Positions 53,968 through 63,651 of a DNA stretch of 64,000 nt are shown in pieces (position 1 is the stretch's first letter; each line of letters opens with the position of its first letter). A model generated the notes under the pieces. It searched no databases. It saw only the letters and a list, made by a program, of their open reading frames with translations, and was not told the DNA's origin. Made by a program: the position numbers and the translations under genes. The stretch is from JAILLW01 sp045640525 (GTDB lineage: Bacteria; Bacillota; Clostridia; Lachnospirales; Lachnospiraceae), in NCBI GenBank assembly GCA_045640525.1, contig JAZUFE010000007.1, forward strand, positions 1-64,000, given 5' to 3'.

Positions 53968-56493
53968 CTACTTATTATAAGTTCCGTTAACAATCGTATA
54001 TTCACGCACATCCGAATTGGTATCCGTGAACTTGGCTGTTACATAATTGCCCTTGCCGTCGCAGATACGACATACCCATATGAAGCTCCTGGGTACTTTT
54101 TGCGAACTGATCCAATCCTTCGGATGCATCTTAAGATAAAGATATAATCTGTTATCTATCTGCTCGTTAAACTTAAATGCAGCTTCATAGCCTTTAGAAA
54201 CCTTAAAGGTTCCGTACCATTCGGTTTTGGTGCTAAACAAATTCTTATCGTAACTGTTGTTTCCATAGAACAGCCATCCTGCCGAAGTTCCGTCCGAGCG
54301 GTCCAACGTAGGATTAGCCAATCCCGTAGACTGATAATTGTTTATCAGACCTAAGTTCTTGCCATAATTCAAATAAGTTACCGACAATCCCGTAAAAGTA
54401 GGATTAAACACCTTGTAATAATATGTTGCGGCATCACCGTCCCAGCCAACGCTGTGCTTTTGGGTTCCGACCGTCATGGTTGTTGTAAATACGGAATCCA
54501 AATCCTTACCGGAGGCATTCTGCTGATCCTTAAATACCACATAGGTAGGTTCAAGCATTACCTCTACCTTATCCATCTTAACCAGTATCGATGCCGTGTA
54601 GGCTTCATTCTTGTTACCGGTCGTTATTTTATTAAACTCCATGGAATCATCACTCGGAAGTTTGAAATACTTGGCATTATTCTTAAATTGCTCTATATTG
54701 TTTCCCGCATATCTTTGTGTATGGGGATTATATATCTTCATACGAAGGTTAACTCTGTAGGTAAACGTCTCAGACCAGTCTGTTTGAGGTTCAACATATA
54801 CGAAGATATCTCTTGCCGTCTGGGCAGATACGTACGTCTTACCATTTCCGAGTTTATTACCGTTTCTGTCACAAAGATATACCAAATCGTCGAATTTGGT
54901 TCTGTCCTTCTTACTGTTCTTATTCCAATTGCCGCATGAGTTATCATCATAAGTCAATTCCCACTCAAGGAAATATACACAACTGATATCGTTGGCATAA
55001 CCATATCTTCCATATCCACCGTACGTAGGAGCACCCTGAGTCCAGAATCCGTACAAAGGATTAGCCATACCTCGGTTGGCGGTTTCGGAACCGCCGATAA
55101 CGGGAACTGTCATTTCCTTCTTGGTCGGAACGGCACCTTTGGGAATTGTTAATTCGATAACATCCGTTACCGCTTCGCCTTCAGCATCACGCTGATTTAC
55201 CGTAACCGTAATTACATAAGTATGCTCTTCCATCGATTTGGTTACAAGAAACTCTCCGTTAACAGCATCGGTCGAAGTGAAACCTGCACCTCTGGGAATA
55301 GTATCATCTGCAGTTTTACCCGTAACCGTATAGGAAATCTTCGAATAAGCGCCCTCGCCCTTAAGCGGATTGACCATCTTGCCGTCAACAGGATTTTTTA
55401 CCTTGGCCGTATATGTAATTTCATGTGCGAACGTATAAAGAAGTTGTCCGTTGATTATATCCTTAAGTTCCGTATACGAAGATGTAATGGAAACCGGATA
55501 TACACCGTCGGAAGTTACTTTAATTCTAAGTTTCGCCTGAACCTTGGGGTCTTCATTCGAGCTTGCCACTATTGCAAAATACTTTCCGTTCATGTAATCT
55601 TCGGGACGTTTGGTTATCACGCCTGCGGAATTGGTTACATTCTTAACTGTTACATGACCGGAAGCATCAATGCTGATGCATTCCTCATAGCCTTCTTTCA
55701 AGGTTGTGATATCAAGTGACCATGTTACGGATTTATCTATTTCTTTATCATAAGATTTCTTCTTAGTAACAACAGCTTCATACGTAGCGGTGGTTGAATT
55801 ACCTGCCATTGCTATGGTATCCGTCTTACCCTGGCTAAACGCATGACCGTCTCTTGAAATGATTACGTTGGCAACATGAGAATAGAATTCTGTTGTCTCC
55901 TTCTCATAATATTCACTCAGCTTCTCGTCGGATGTGGCATCAATCTTGGAAATCATATTTCTAAGTGCCACCAGGGTAGTTACTTTAACTTCCTTATCAT
56001 CTATTTTGAAGGTTATATCTATCGTAACCTTACCGTTCTCAATGTCCGAATCGTCAACCTCAAATGCCGAAACGCAATCTGATAGAACACTGGTAGGTCC
56101 CAAGTCGGAAATACTTGAAATCACCGTTGTATCAGGCATATTAACGTGTTCCTTAATCATCAGCTTATTATCCGCAGCATTAAGGCTGATTTGAGATACC
56201 GAGCACATATCAGACGGTCCTGTAGCATCGGGATTGTCACTAAATACCAAAAGTCTTTTGGTCGTAGTATCAAAAGACAGTCCACGACTTGTTTCAAGCA
56301 CTATGTCCCTCACCCGGTTTACACATACCTGCTGGTCATACTGAAGCTTCACATTTTCGTTTGACACCGTGTAGTTCTTGGAACAAAAAGATACAAACGC
56401 ACAAATAGCAATCCCCACAATAGCAAGGATTGCAACTGCAACAATTAATTCGACCAAAGATAGTCCTCGATTGTTCTTTAGCGTTTTCTTCAT
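53968..56493 (-). CDS. Large minor pilin, PilW/GspJ type
   Basis: A class III prepilin signal: a basic leader ends at Gly, cleaved as NRG/LSLVELIVAV with Glu at +5, followed by a hydrophobic helix. This is the only membrane-like segment. After the helix come a pilin-like start (VCVNRVRDIVLETSRG) and a C-terminal region of roughly 700 residues with Ig- or beta-sandwich-like strands (YPVSITSSYTEL, YTATVKNP-type). At 841 residues it is about four times a usual PilW. It ends 20 nt before the giant protein start. The class assignment rests on order in the four-pilin set. Confidence 0.8.
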   Translation of the reverse strand: MKKTLKNNRGLSLVELIVAVAILAIVGIAICAFVSFCSKNYTVSNENVKLQYDQQVCVNRVRDIVLETSRGLSFDTTTKRLLVFSDNPDATGPSDMCSVSQISLNAADNKLMIKEHVNMPDTTVISSISDLGPTSVLSDCVSAFEVDDSDIENGKVTIDITFKIDDKEVKVTTLVALRNMISKIDATSDEKLSEYYEKETTEFYSHVANVIISRDGHAFSQGKTDTIAMAGNSTTATYEAVVTKKKSYDKEIDKSVTWSLDITTLKEGYEECISIDASGHVTVKNVTNSAGVITKRPEDYMNGKYFAIVASSNEDPKVQAKLRIKVTSDGVYPVSITSSYTELKDIINGQLLYTFAHEITYTAKVKNPVDGKMVNPLKGEGAYSKISYTVTGKTADDTIPRGAGFTSTDAVNGEFLVTKSMEEHTYVITVTVNQRDAEGEAVTDVIELTIPKGAVPTKKEMTVPVIGGSETANRGMANPLYGFWTQGAPTYGGYGRYGYANDISCVYFLEWELTYDDNSCGNWNKNSKKDRTKFDDLVYLCDRNGNKLGNGKTYVSAQTARDIFVYVEPQTDWSETFTYRVNLRMKIYNPHTQRYAGNNIEQFKNNAKYFKLPSDDSMEFNKITTGNKNEAYTASILVKMDKVEVMLEPTYVVFKDQQNASGKDLDSVFTTTMTVGTQKHSVGWDGDAATYYYKVFNPTFTGLSVTYLNYGKNLGLINNYQSTGLANPTLDRSDGTSAGWLFYGNNSYDKNLFSTKTEWYGTFKVSKGYEAAFKFNEQIDNRLYLYLKMHPKDWISSQKVPRSFIWVCRICDGKGNYVTAKFTDTNSDVREYTIVNGTYNK

Positions 56494-56498
56494 GAATA

Positions 56499-57122
56499 CT
56501 AACTTTCTATTTTATGTGTTCCGACCTCGGCATCAAATGTTATGGTATATGTTCTGACGCCGCTTTCGAATGTCATCTTGGTAATCACACCATCTCCCGA
56601 AGAAGACCATGTTCCGTCCGCCGAAGATGATGTACCGGACATAGTACCCATCTGAGCATTTTTAAGTTTGCCCGATTTTCTGTCAAACTCAAGCATGATT
56701 CCGGTAGTTCCGTCATTCTTGATTTCATAATCTGTGCCGCCTATCGTAGCTTTAATCGTTACCTTCTTGGCACCTATTCTTGAATATTCCGAATCTCCGA
56801 TCGGTTGTACGATGGTTGTCGTATTATCTATGGTTTCGATTCGCTTATCGGCATAGAAACCGGGAGAATCAATACCCTTTTGGGCATAAGCATCCTCGTC
56901 GCCGCTCGGAACGTCAATATAATAAATATACATGCACTCCGAAGCTCTGCTCATGGCTCCTGTCTTAATATCATTAAGCTGAGCATCCATACTCTTGCAG
57001 GCAGAACGGGCTTCAACACCAAGAAGCATCGAAAGTCCGAATATTGACCCCCCTATTAGAACAGCCATAATGGCAATAACTACAATTAATTCAATTAATG
57101 ATAATCCTCTGTTATCTTTCAT
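56499..57122 (-). CDS. Minor pilin, FimT/FimU/GspH type
   Basis: This is a 207-residue prepilin cleaved as NRG/LSLIELIVVIAI with Glu at +5, then a helix and a small beta domain ending in TYTITFDAEVGTHKIES. Size and the immediate post-helix pattern fit GspH/FimT pseudopilins. It lies 5 nt upstream of the PilW-like gene and 18 nt after the PilX-like gene. It is the only one of the four minor pilins with normal length. Confidence 0.85.
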   Translation of the reverse strand: MKDNRGLSLIELIVVIAIMAVLIGGSIFGLSMLLGVEARSACKSMDAQLNDIKTGAMSRASECMYIYYIDVPSGDEDAYAQKGIDSPGFYADKRIETIDNTTTIVQPIGDSEYSRIGAKKVTIKATIGGTDYEIKNDGTTGIMLEFDRKSGKLKNAQMGTMSGTSSSADGTWSSSGDGVITKMTFESGVRTYTITFDAEVGTHKIES

Positions 57123-57140
57123 CTAATTACCAATCACGTG

Positions 57141-59540
57141 TTATTTGTGTGCAGATACATCAACGCTCTTCGTCCAGTTCTCAAACTTAACCAAATCCTC
57201 AAGCTTGATTTCTTCCGTATTGCCGTTCTTCTTGGAAATATATCTGACCTCATCCATATCTCTGAATACATCGGCTACCGTATATACATGAGTTTCCTCA
57301 TCCTCTATGAACATGCACTCGTTAACAAGCTCATCATTCGCCTTGAATTCGAAATTGCCGGAAGGAACGTTAATCTTACCCTTGGCAATAATCAATCCCT
57401 CAAACTTGGATCCTGTGAGTGTTACATCCCCCGTTGAAACTACCAAGTGTACATCAGGATCTGATACGGTTACATTGGCATCCTTAATAATTGCCTTATT
57501 ACCGCTTATTTCGAAGGTTCCATCCATCTCCTTAAGCATTTCTTCATTAATTACGTTATTAAACAATGCCTTATTATCGTCATCAGCAGGATAAGAAGTT
57601 CCTGTTCCCTCTACTTCATATGCGCTTCCTCGCTGATATACATCGGTCAGAGAATCCAAATACGGTGTCAGCTTGGTGCTGTATCCTGTGAACTGCTCCG
57701 AATAAGATTGGAAATCGTCTTCAAACGAATCGGTTATCGAATCAAATTCCGTTCCCGGAACTTTCAGATATCCGACCGTATTTCTGTCCTTCTTGCCGTC
57801 TCCGTCCAAGTCTGCGGTATCGGCTACAATGTTTCCGGCTATATTCAATCTCAATGCCAAATCCGATGATGACGGAATTGTTATTGCATCAAGATAAACT
57901 CTCATATAATTATCTACTGCATCTTTATTCACACCATAGTACTTGGCAAAGTACAAATTGGCTGCCTCTTCGTCTTTAAAGTGCATATAAAGATATACCA
58001 TGGTCTCCGAAGCTGTTGAAGGTCTGACAAATACTGTCTTAAAGTCGTCATCCTCCATGAATTGACCAAGTGTATAGACATCACCCAAAACGGATACCGG
58101 CTTGTTGGTTGCCACCATTGTCAGGGTATCATCGCCTTTAATATCATTAAATTCCTCATATGTAAGAGGATTCTTGTTATACTTTGAAAAGCCTTCGGCA
58201 TTAACACCGATACAATCTGTCGGAACCAGATACATAAGCTGATCCGCCTTGGCTGCAATTGACTGACCTACGTATACCTGCATGCTTTCGGTTGTATCCA
58301 GCGTATCCGAAACCACACCGATTTTCTGATTGGCCTTGGTCTTGTTTCCGGCCTTGTCCTTGGTATTGGTTCCTATATAAGCATGACCTGCCAGATTCAG
58401 TTTCTTGATTGCCGACAAATCAAGTGTTGTATTCTTACCGTTGACAAGGATTGCCGAACTCTTGGATCCCTCTGTAATTGAATTACCGTATCCAAGATAG
58501 TAATCCTTGATGGTAACTATACAATCCTTACCTTTGATATTCAGGTCATCCTGCACATATGAATAACCTGCCAGGGTGACATTCGAGCTTTCGGCTACAA
58601 TATCGTCCGTCCATAGGGTAGAGGCTTCATATGTGGTAAGGCCTCCGTTTTTGATATTCATGGATGTTGCAACTATATGTTTATCATCACCTGTTGCTGT
58701 AGGCTTATACTCGAGCTTACCGCCTATATCATTAACGGCATAGGCGAACGAATTACCCTGTATTGTTACGGTTGATGCCGTTCCTTTATTGGTACCGAGA
58801 TTTCTTATTTCAAGCGCCGTATCGGTTATGAAAGTATAGTTGCTGATTTCCGGCATAACCGGATTATCAAAGCTAAACTCCGGGTATATCAAATGAATAT
58901 CCGTCTTAACCGAAGATACGAAACCGTTCGAATCTCTGTAGTAAACTACCAAATCCTTCAAAATGATACCGCTTTTAGCGTCCTCTTTGATATCGCCTGT
59001 GTAATATTGGGCAGAAGAATCGGTTGTATTGGCACTTGAACGAATGAACGCACCGTACTCGGTCGAAACATCCCCTGTCTCATGCCATCTTGTTGAATCT
59101 TTAACGAAACGATACAGTCCCTCAGTCGGATTGGTTGCCGTTAAGTCAACCGGCATTGCTACGTACTTCTTCGTGTCGGAAGGAAGTGCCAGCATACCTT
59201 TAATGTACTCATAGAACTTAACCTTAACCAGTTCATTCTTCTCATCCGAAGTTGTTTCATCCAAATCATACTGAGTCAGCACCGATGAATAGGCACTGCC
59301 GAGTGCATCGGAAACCATCTGCTGTAATCCTACCTGAATTTCGTCAAGTACAACTTCGGCCGAATAGAACGAATCCTTGGCATAAACATTCACGTTACGC
59401 ATCTTGAAGTTAACCGCAGATGAAAGCAGAAGAACATTCACCAAAACGACAACAAAACCAATAGCCACGATAACCGTCACTATTGATAAACCTTGGTTGT
59501 TACATATTCTTTTGTTAATTTTCTTAAACAAATTAACCAT
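57141..59540 (-). CDS. Large minor pilin, PilX/GspK type
   Basis: The 799-residue protein has a prepilin-like start (NNQG/LSIVTVIVAIGF) with Thr instead of Glu at +5, as in GspK tip pseudopilins. A long helix follows, then an extracellular part with a repetitive beta-helix-like region (about residues 250-420; NVTLAGYSYVQDDL, TTLDLSAIKKLNLAGHAYIG) and a second near 690-740 (VHLVVSTGDVTLTGSKFEGL). A calcium-type loop DLDGDGKKD lies at about 577-585; GspK proteins are known to bind calcium. It belongs to the same operon as the other minor pilins. Confidence 0.78.
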   Translation of the reverse strand: MVNLFKKINKRICNNQGLSIVTVIVAIGFVVVLVNVLLLSSAVNFKMRNVNVYAKDSFYSAEVVLDEIQVGLQQMVSDALGSAYSSVLTQYDLDETTSDEKNELVKVKFYEYIKGMLALPSDTKKYVAMPVDLTATNPTEGLYRFVKDSTRWHETGDVSTEYGAFIRSSANTTDSSAQYYTGDIKEDAKSGIILKDLVVYYRDSNGFVSSVKTDIHLIYPEFSFDNPVMPEISNYTFITDTALEIRNLGTNKGTASTVTIQGNSFAYAVNDIGGKLEYKPTATGDDKHIVATSMNIKNGGLTTYEASTLWTDDIVAESSNVTLAGYSYVQDDLNIKGKDCIVTIKDYYLGYGNSITEGSKSSAILVNGKNTTLDLSAIKKLNLAGHAYIGTNTKDKAGNKTKANQKIGVVSDTLDTTESMQVYVGQSIAAKADQLMYLVPTDCIGVNAEGFSKYNKNPLTYEEFNDIKGDDTLTMVATNKPVSVLGDVYTLGQFMEDDDFKTVFVRPSTASETMVYLYMHFKDEEAANLYFAKYYGVNKDAVDNYMRVYLDAITIPSSSDLALRLNIAGNIVADTADLDGDGKKDRNTVGYLKVPGTEFDSITDSFEDDFQSYSEQFTGYSTKLTPYLDSLTDVYQRGSAYEVEGTGTSYPADDDNKALFNNVINEEMLKEMDGTFEISGNKAIIKDANVTVSDPDVHLVVSTGDVTLTGSKFEGLIIAKGKINVPSGNFEFKANDELVNECMFIEDEETHVYTVADVFRDMDEVRYISKKNGNTEEIKLEDLVKFENWTKSVDVSAHK

Positions 59541-59543
59541 ATC

Positions 59544-60935
59544 TTATTCCAACAATGTTCCGGTAAGTTCTACCGCTACCGGCCACTCATCACCCGTCGT
59601 CGGCTTTTCAACCGTTACGGTAACATCATATATTCTGTCGGTAATGGTTGATGCATCCAACGTCTTACCGTCCGTAGTCTGTGCATTAAGGGCTTTTGAT
59701 GCACTTTCATTCTCGAAAGAACCCTTCTTATTTTTAATTCGATTCCAAACCGTGGGTGTAAACACGGCTGTCGTAGAATCCGGATCCGATGTCGGAGAAC
59801 CGATATTCAAATAACACTGCACCGGAACCTGTGCGGAAGTATCCGTCTTTAAATACTCCAAATCAGCGGAATCATATAAGTTGGTACGCAAAAGAATCGG
59901 TTGCTTATCACCACCGTTTTCTTCATCCTCAACTTCGTTTTCGTATATTTCCAATATCAATCCGCCCTTGGCAGACTGTTTACGATAGTCTTCCCAAGCT
60001 TCCGAGCCGTCATTTTGTGCCACAACATACAAATCTGCTTCAACCGAATCGTGATTATGAACGATTATGATATCTCCGCCTTCTTTGGCTGTCTCATAGT
60101 TAGGTTGATACATGATAAAGACAGACCTGAACGGAGCCTTGGAAGATGCATTGTTGAATATCTGTTTCTTTAAGGCAACATATGAAACCTTATCATCATC
60201 CACTACTTTCGGATCATTGTCACTTAGCAGATATGATATGGTTGCATAAACAGAAACCTTATCTATTGTATTACCGTCAGCATCTACCATAGTACCTACC
60301 TTGTCTATATCAATGCTGATTTCACGATATAACTTTCCTCTGAAACCCGAAGCCGTTACTGTATCCGTCGTCGGATAAATATGCTGATACGCCTCGTTCC
60401 TCTTTTCAAATTCACGGCAGGCCTTCTCTTCATATACATCCTTGAAAATGCCCGGCGTTCCGTCGGAATTCACCGATTTGGGCATGTTCAAAATGGCTGC
60501 GGTCTTCGCCGATACGGAATCAAATTCCGACAGATTGACCGCATTGGCATTCTTGTAGAATTGCGGGTCAATCTCTATCTTTACATTAAAGCCCTTGGAA
60601 AGAGCTGAATTAACTTCACTGTCGTACGCCGTAAATGTACCGCCCGCAACGCCCGTGATGTTAAGTGTATATTTACCGTTACCATCCAAAGTGGCTGATT
60701 CGGTACCGTACTTTTCAACCACTCCCGCGCGTGTAAGTGTCTTCATATCTTCCATGATATTTTCGGCAGCGTTCGTGGCATACATCTTATATTTGGATTT
60801 GGAAGTAGTCTGTGCCGAAGAAACAAAGGCGTGCAAAACCGGAATGCTGACAATTGCAAGTATAATAACCGCAATCAGCACCTCTAAAAGAGTAAAACCG
60901 GAATTATTCAATTGGCCTTGATTCTTTTGGTCCAT
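59544..60935 (-). CDS. Large minor pilin, PilV/GspI type
   Basis: The 463-residue prepilin is cleaved as NNSG/FTLLEVLIAVIILAI with Phe at +1 and Glu at +5, followed by KYKMYATNAAENIMEDMK, a pattern like PilV/GspI (Ala-rich helix and a run of Asn/Glu/Met). The remaining part, about 400 residues, is a large beta-rich extension. It lies 12 nt downstream of pilO and begins the four-pilin set. Confidence 0.83.
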   Translation of the reverse strand: MDQKNQGQLNNSGFTLLEVLIAVIILAIVSIPVLHAFVSSAQTTSKSKYKMYATNAAENIMEDMKTLTRAGVVEKYGTESATLDGNGKYTLNITGVAGGTFTAYDSEVNSALSKGFNVKIEIDPQFYKNANAVNLSEFDSVSAKTAAILNMPKSVNSDGTPGIFKDVYEEKACREFEKRNEAYQHIYPTTDTVTASGFRGKLYREISIDIDKVGTMVDADGNTIDKVSVYATISYLLSDNDPKVVDDDKVSYVALKKQIFNNASSKAPFRSVFIMYQPNYETAKEGGDIIIVHNHDSVEADLYVVAQNDGSEAWEDYRKQSAKGGLILEIYENEVEDEENGGDKQPILLRTNLYDSADLEYLKTDTSAQVPVQCYLNIGSPTSDPDSTTAVFTPTVWNRIKNKKGSFENESASKALNAQTTDGKTLDASTITDRIYDVTVTVEKPTTGDEWPVAVELTGTLLE

Positions 60936-60947
60936 TACTAAACTACC

Positions 60948-61799
60948 TTATGCTGCGGGAACATCTTCGGGTGCCAATTCATCCTGAAGGTCCTCGGGGG
61001 TTACAGGGGTTGCATCCACTTCGTTCTCAACCGGTGCATCTGCAGGGTTCGTAAGTAAAGATACAGTATCCGCTCCTGTATGGAATACATCGCTCAATCC
61101 CTTAGGTACAGCAGGAATGAATGTAGGAACATACTCTTTTTCAAGACCTTCTATGTAGTAAAGTTCTACTCCAACTGCTCCTGTCAAATAGCCTGTTTCC
61201 TCATCATAATATATCTCGAATCCGATAATGGAATTCTTATTGGTCTGGCTTGTGATGTAATTGATCATATACTTAAGTCCGTTGTAAGTACATGCGAAAT
61301 TCATAGCCATCGGCGCTCCGAAAAGCTTATACTTGGCGCTGATATCATCTACCTGCTCGTCAAGGAAATATTCCTTTCCGTCTTCTTCGGTAATAATATC
61401 AACGTTTTCAAGGCTTTCCCCATCAACTCCTGCCACATAAACGGCATCATCGACTTCTCTTATTTCCAAATCTCCGAAGCGAAGTTCAAGAGGAAGCGCC
61501 GTATCAATGTTAGCCCAGAACATCATCAAATCTTCTGTGCTGACCAGTGCCGGATATCTATCCGTAATCTCTGCGATTTTGGCTTCTGCCGTTGTGATTC
61601 CTTCTTCATACTCATCAAGTCTGGACATTATTGACTGATATTGCTCGGCTTTCGCTGAAAGCGTCACATTTTCTGCTTCAACAGCCGCAAGTTCTTCTTT
61701 CATGGGACTTACTATCAAGAACCAAACAACTACCAAAATCAGTACTCCGAGTACTCCTATAAGTAAATTTTTCTCTTTAGGTCCAATCTGCATATTCAT
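60948..61799 (-). CDS. pilO: Type IV pilus inner-membrane protein PilO
   Basis: The 283-residue protein has one N-terminal membrane helix (about residues 11-30), a coiled coil (about 35-75) and an extracytoplasmic ferredoxin-like domain, the PilO plan. A Pro/Ala/Asp/Glu-rich tail ends it. I start it at the ATG at 61799, with AGGAGG 9 nt upstream inside the end of pilMN; the longer frame from 61871 lies within pilMN. PilO pairs with PilN in the alignment complex. Confidence 0.85.
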   Translation of the reverse strand: MNMQIGPKEKNLLIGVLGVLILVVVWFLIVSPMKEELAAVEAENVTLSAKAEQYQSIMSRLDEYEEGITTAEAKIAEITDRYPALVSTEDLMMFWANIDTALPLELRFGDLEIREVDDAVYVAGVDGESLENVDIITEEDGKEYFLDEQVDDISAKYKLFGAPMAMNFACTYNGLKYMINYITSQTNKNSIIGFEIYYDEETGYLTGAVGVELYYIEGLEKEYVPTFIPAVPKGLSDVFHTGADTVSLLTNPADAPVENEVDATPVTPEDLQDELAPEDVPAA

Positions 61800-61800
61800 C

Positions 61801-63621
61801 TTATAGGCCCTCCTGTGCATTAGCATCTTCGGCTTCATCGCCCTCTTCTTCGTATGGTGCGAAGTAGGCATCTATAGTAAAGCCATAGAGGATTTCGCCC
61901 AAATCGTTTTCAAGTAAAGATACCGATGTAACCTCTGCCGAAGAGAACATCTCATTCTCTTTAATCTTCTTAAGTACGGACGCTGTTTCTTCCTTGCTGC
62001 TGACCGTAAGATCCAAGGTTACCTTCTCCATATCCGATTCTATACTGTTAAGGCAGAACGAATAAGGCATCTCTTTTTCAAGATATGCTATTAACTCATG
62101 CATTTCATTGTTTCTGTTTTCACCTGCATTATCCAAGCCTTCAAGATATTCAAGGTTGGCCATGTTTTCAAGATATTCTTTATATGTTTCAACTGCAGGT
62201 TCACAATCGGCTATTGTCTTTTCATAGCCTGCCTTCAGGTCTTTGGCCTCGTTAAGAGGTATCCATGTAAGAAGGAAAAGAAGTGCTGAGGCAACCACAC
62301 AAATAAGGAAGACGCCCAATGCAATGATTGTATTTCTTCCGTCATTGGCACCTGAAGAAGACGAACCCTTCTTGCCTTCGTCGTCATGATCCTTATAGAA
62401 ATTAATGGGAGCAATTGTAGCACCGATAACGGTTACATATTCTCCGTAAGAAACATCCTGGAAAACCTTCTCTGCGTCAATACCTGCAAGATGTGTAAGA
62501 TTCTTAACCTTAATTCCGAGCTCATTGCTAAGAAGGTTCTGCAATCCGGAGAAGTCAGCACCGATACCCGTAATGAAAGCTCTCTCGATAGGTCTTGATG
62601 AATGATTTGAGTTATAATAATCGATTACTCGCAAGATACCGCCGCCAAGAGTTCTTAATGACTGGGTAACGGCCTGTTTCTCGATTCTGATCTGTGTAGC
62701 CTCTGAATCGTCCTCTTGAGCGTCAGCCTCTGTCGGGCCTCCGTCGAAGCTTGAAAGAATGACTGTCTTACGTCTTGCCACTTCAATGGCATCATTATAA
62801 GTAGTCATAGGACCAAGTGTCTTGGTATCAAGCAATGTACTAACGGCTTCATCGATACCGTAAGAAATTGTACGGTTCAATGTAATAGCGCCATCCTCGG
62901 TAACCATCAGCAACGAGTTCTTCTCATCAATCTTAACGATTAACTGAACACCCTTTTGAGCCTCTTCTCTGGCTGCCTGATAAATAGAGTTACCGTTATA
63001 ATCAATTGAAACAATATCCAATGTAAGAGCCTTGGCAAGTCTCTCATATCCTGCAATCAACTGCTTGGGAGCTGCCAAAACCATAAGCTTATAGCCTGTG
63101 GGCTTAGCCTGCTTGGTAAGTTCCGCCTTAGCAGCTTTAGACTTCTTGCCTGCGTCCTTGGCGTTCTCGGTGTTCTCACCCTCTTCGCCGTTTTCGGAAT
63201 CCTCTTTGTCCAAATCTATTATAGGAAGTGAAGGTGCATCTTCTCTTACAAGACCAATAATTGAATGGCTGAACATATATTGGTTGGGATCTATCGGGAA
63301 ATAGTCCGTAAGATTAGCCCTTACAATATCCTGGAGCTGCTTTTCCTTAACGAAAGGAACAACAACTTCTCTGGTAGCTATCTTACTGCTGGCAATTGTA
63401 AAGATAACTTTTCTCGTCTTAATCTTGTTATCATTCAGAATTGATTTGAATGTGTTGGCAAATACATCGTTGGTATCAACCATACCGTCGGTAATCATAC
63501 CCTCGGGGGTCGAAATAACGAAGCTGTTGAAAATCTTATTATGTCCGTTGGTGTTGCGTTCAACCTCGCACACCTTAGTAAAGAGATAGCCAATCTCAAT
63601 ACTTAATACTCTTTCAGCCAT
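61801..63621 (-). CDS. pilMN: PilM-PilN fusion protein
   Basis: The 606-residue protein has an N-terminal actin-like PilM part (VLSIEIGYLFTKVCEVE; about residues 1-400), a Gly/Ser linker, a membrane helix (about 422-444) and a C-terminal PilN-like coiled coil and ferredoxin-like domain. In proteobacteria PilM binds the cytoplasmic tip of PilN, so the fusion joins known partners; a PilMN fusion is also known in Clostridioides difficile. A charged insert (about 140-178) interrupts the PilM part. It begins 30 nt after the prepilin peptidase stop codon. Confidence 0.88.
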   Translation of the reverse strand: MAERVLSIEIGYLFTKVCEVERNTNGHNKIFNSFVISTPEGMITDGMVDTNDVFANTFKSILNDNKIKTRKVIFTIASSKIATREVVVPFVKEKQLQDIVRANLTDYFPIDPNQYMFSHSIIGLVREDAPSLPIIDLDKEDSENGEEGENTENAKDAGKKSKAAKAELTKQAKPTGYKLMVLAAPKQLIAGYERLAKALTLDIVSIDYNGNSIYQAAREEAQKGVQLIVKIDEKNSLLMVTEDGAITLNRTISYGIDEAVSTLLDTKTLGPMTTYNDAIEVARRKTVILSSFDGGPTEADAQEDDSEATQIRIEKQAVTQSLRTLGGGILRVIDYYNSNHSSRPIERAFITGIGADFSGLQNLLSNELGIKVKNLTHLAGIDAEKVFQDVSYGEYVTVIGATIAPINFYKDHDDEGKKGSSSSGANDGRNTIIALGVFLICVVASALLFLLTWIPLNEAKDLKAGYEKTIADCEPAVETYKEYLENMANLEYLEGLDNAGENRNNEMHELIAYLEKEMPYSFCLNSIESDMEKVTLDLTVSSKEETASVLKKIKENEMFSSAEVTSVSLLENDLGEILYGFTIDAYFAPYEEEGDEAEDANAQEGL

Positions 63622-63651
63622 TTTCCCTCTCCTTAAATGCCTTCTTTTCTA

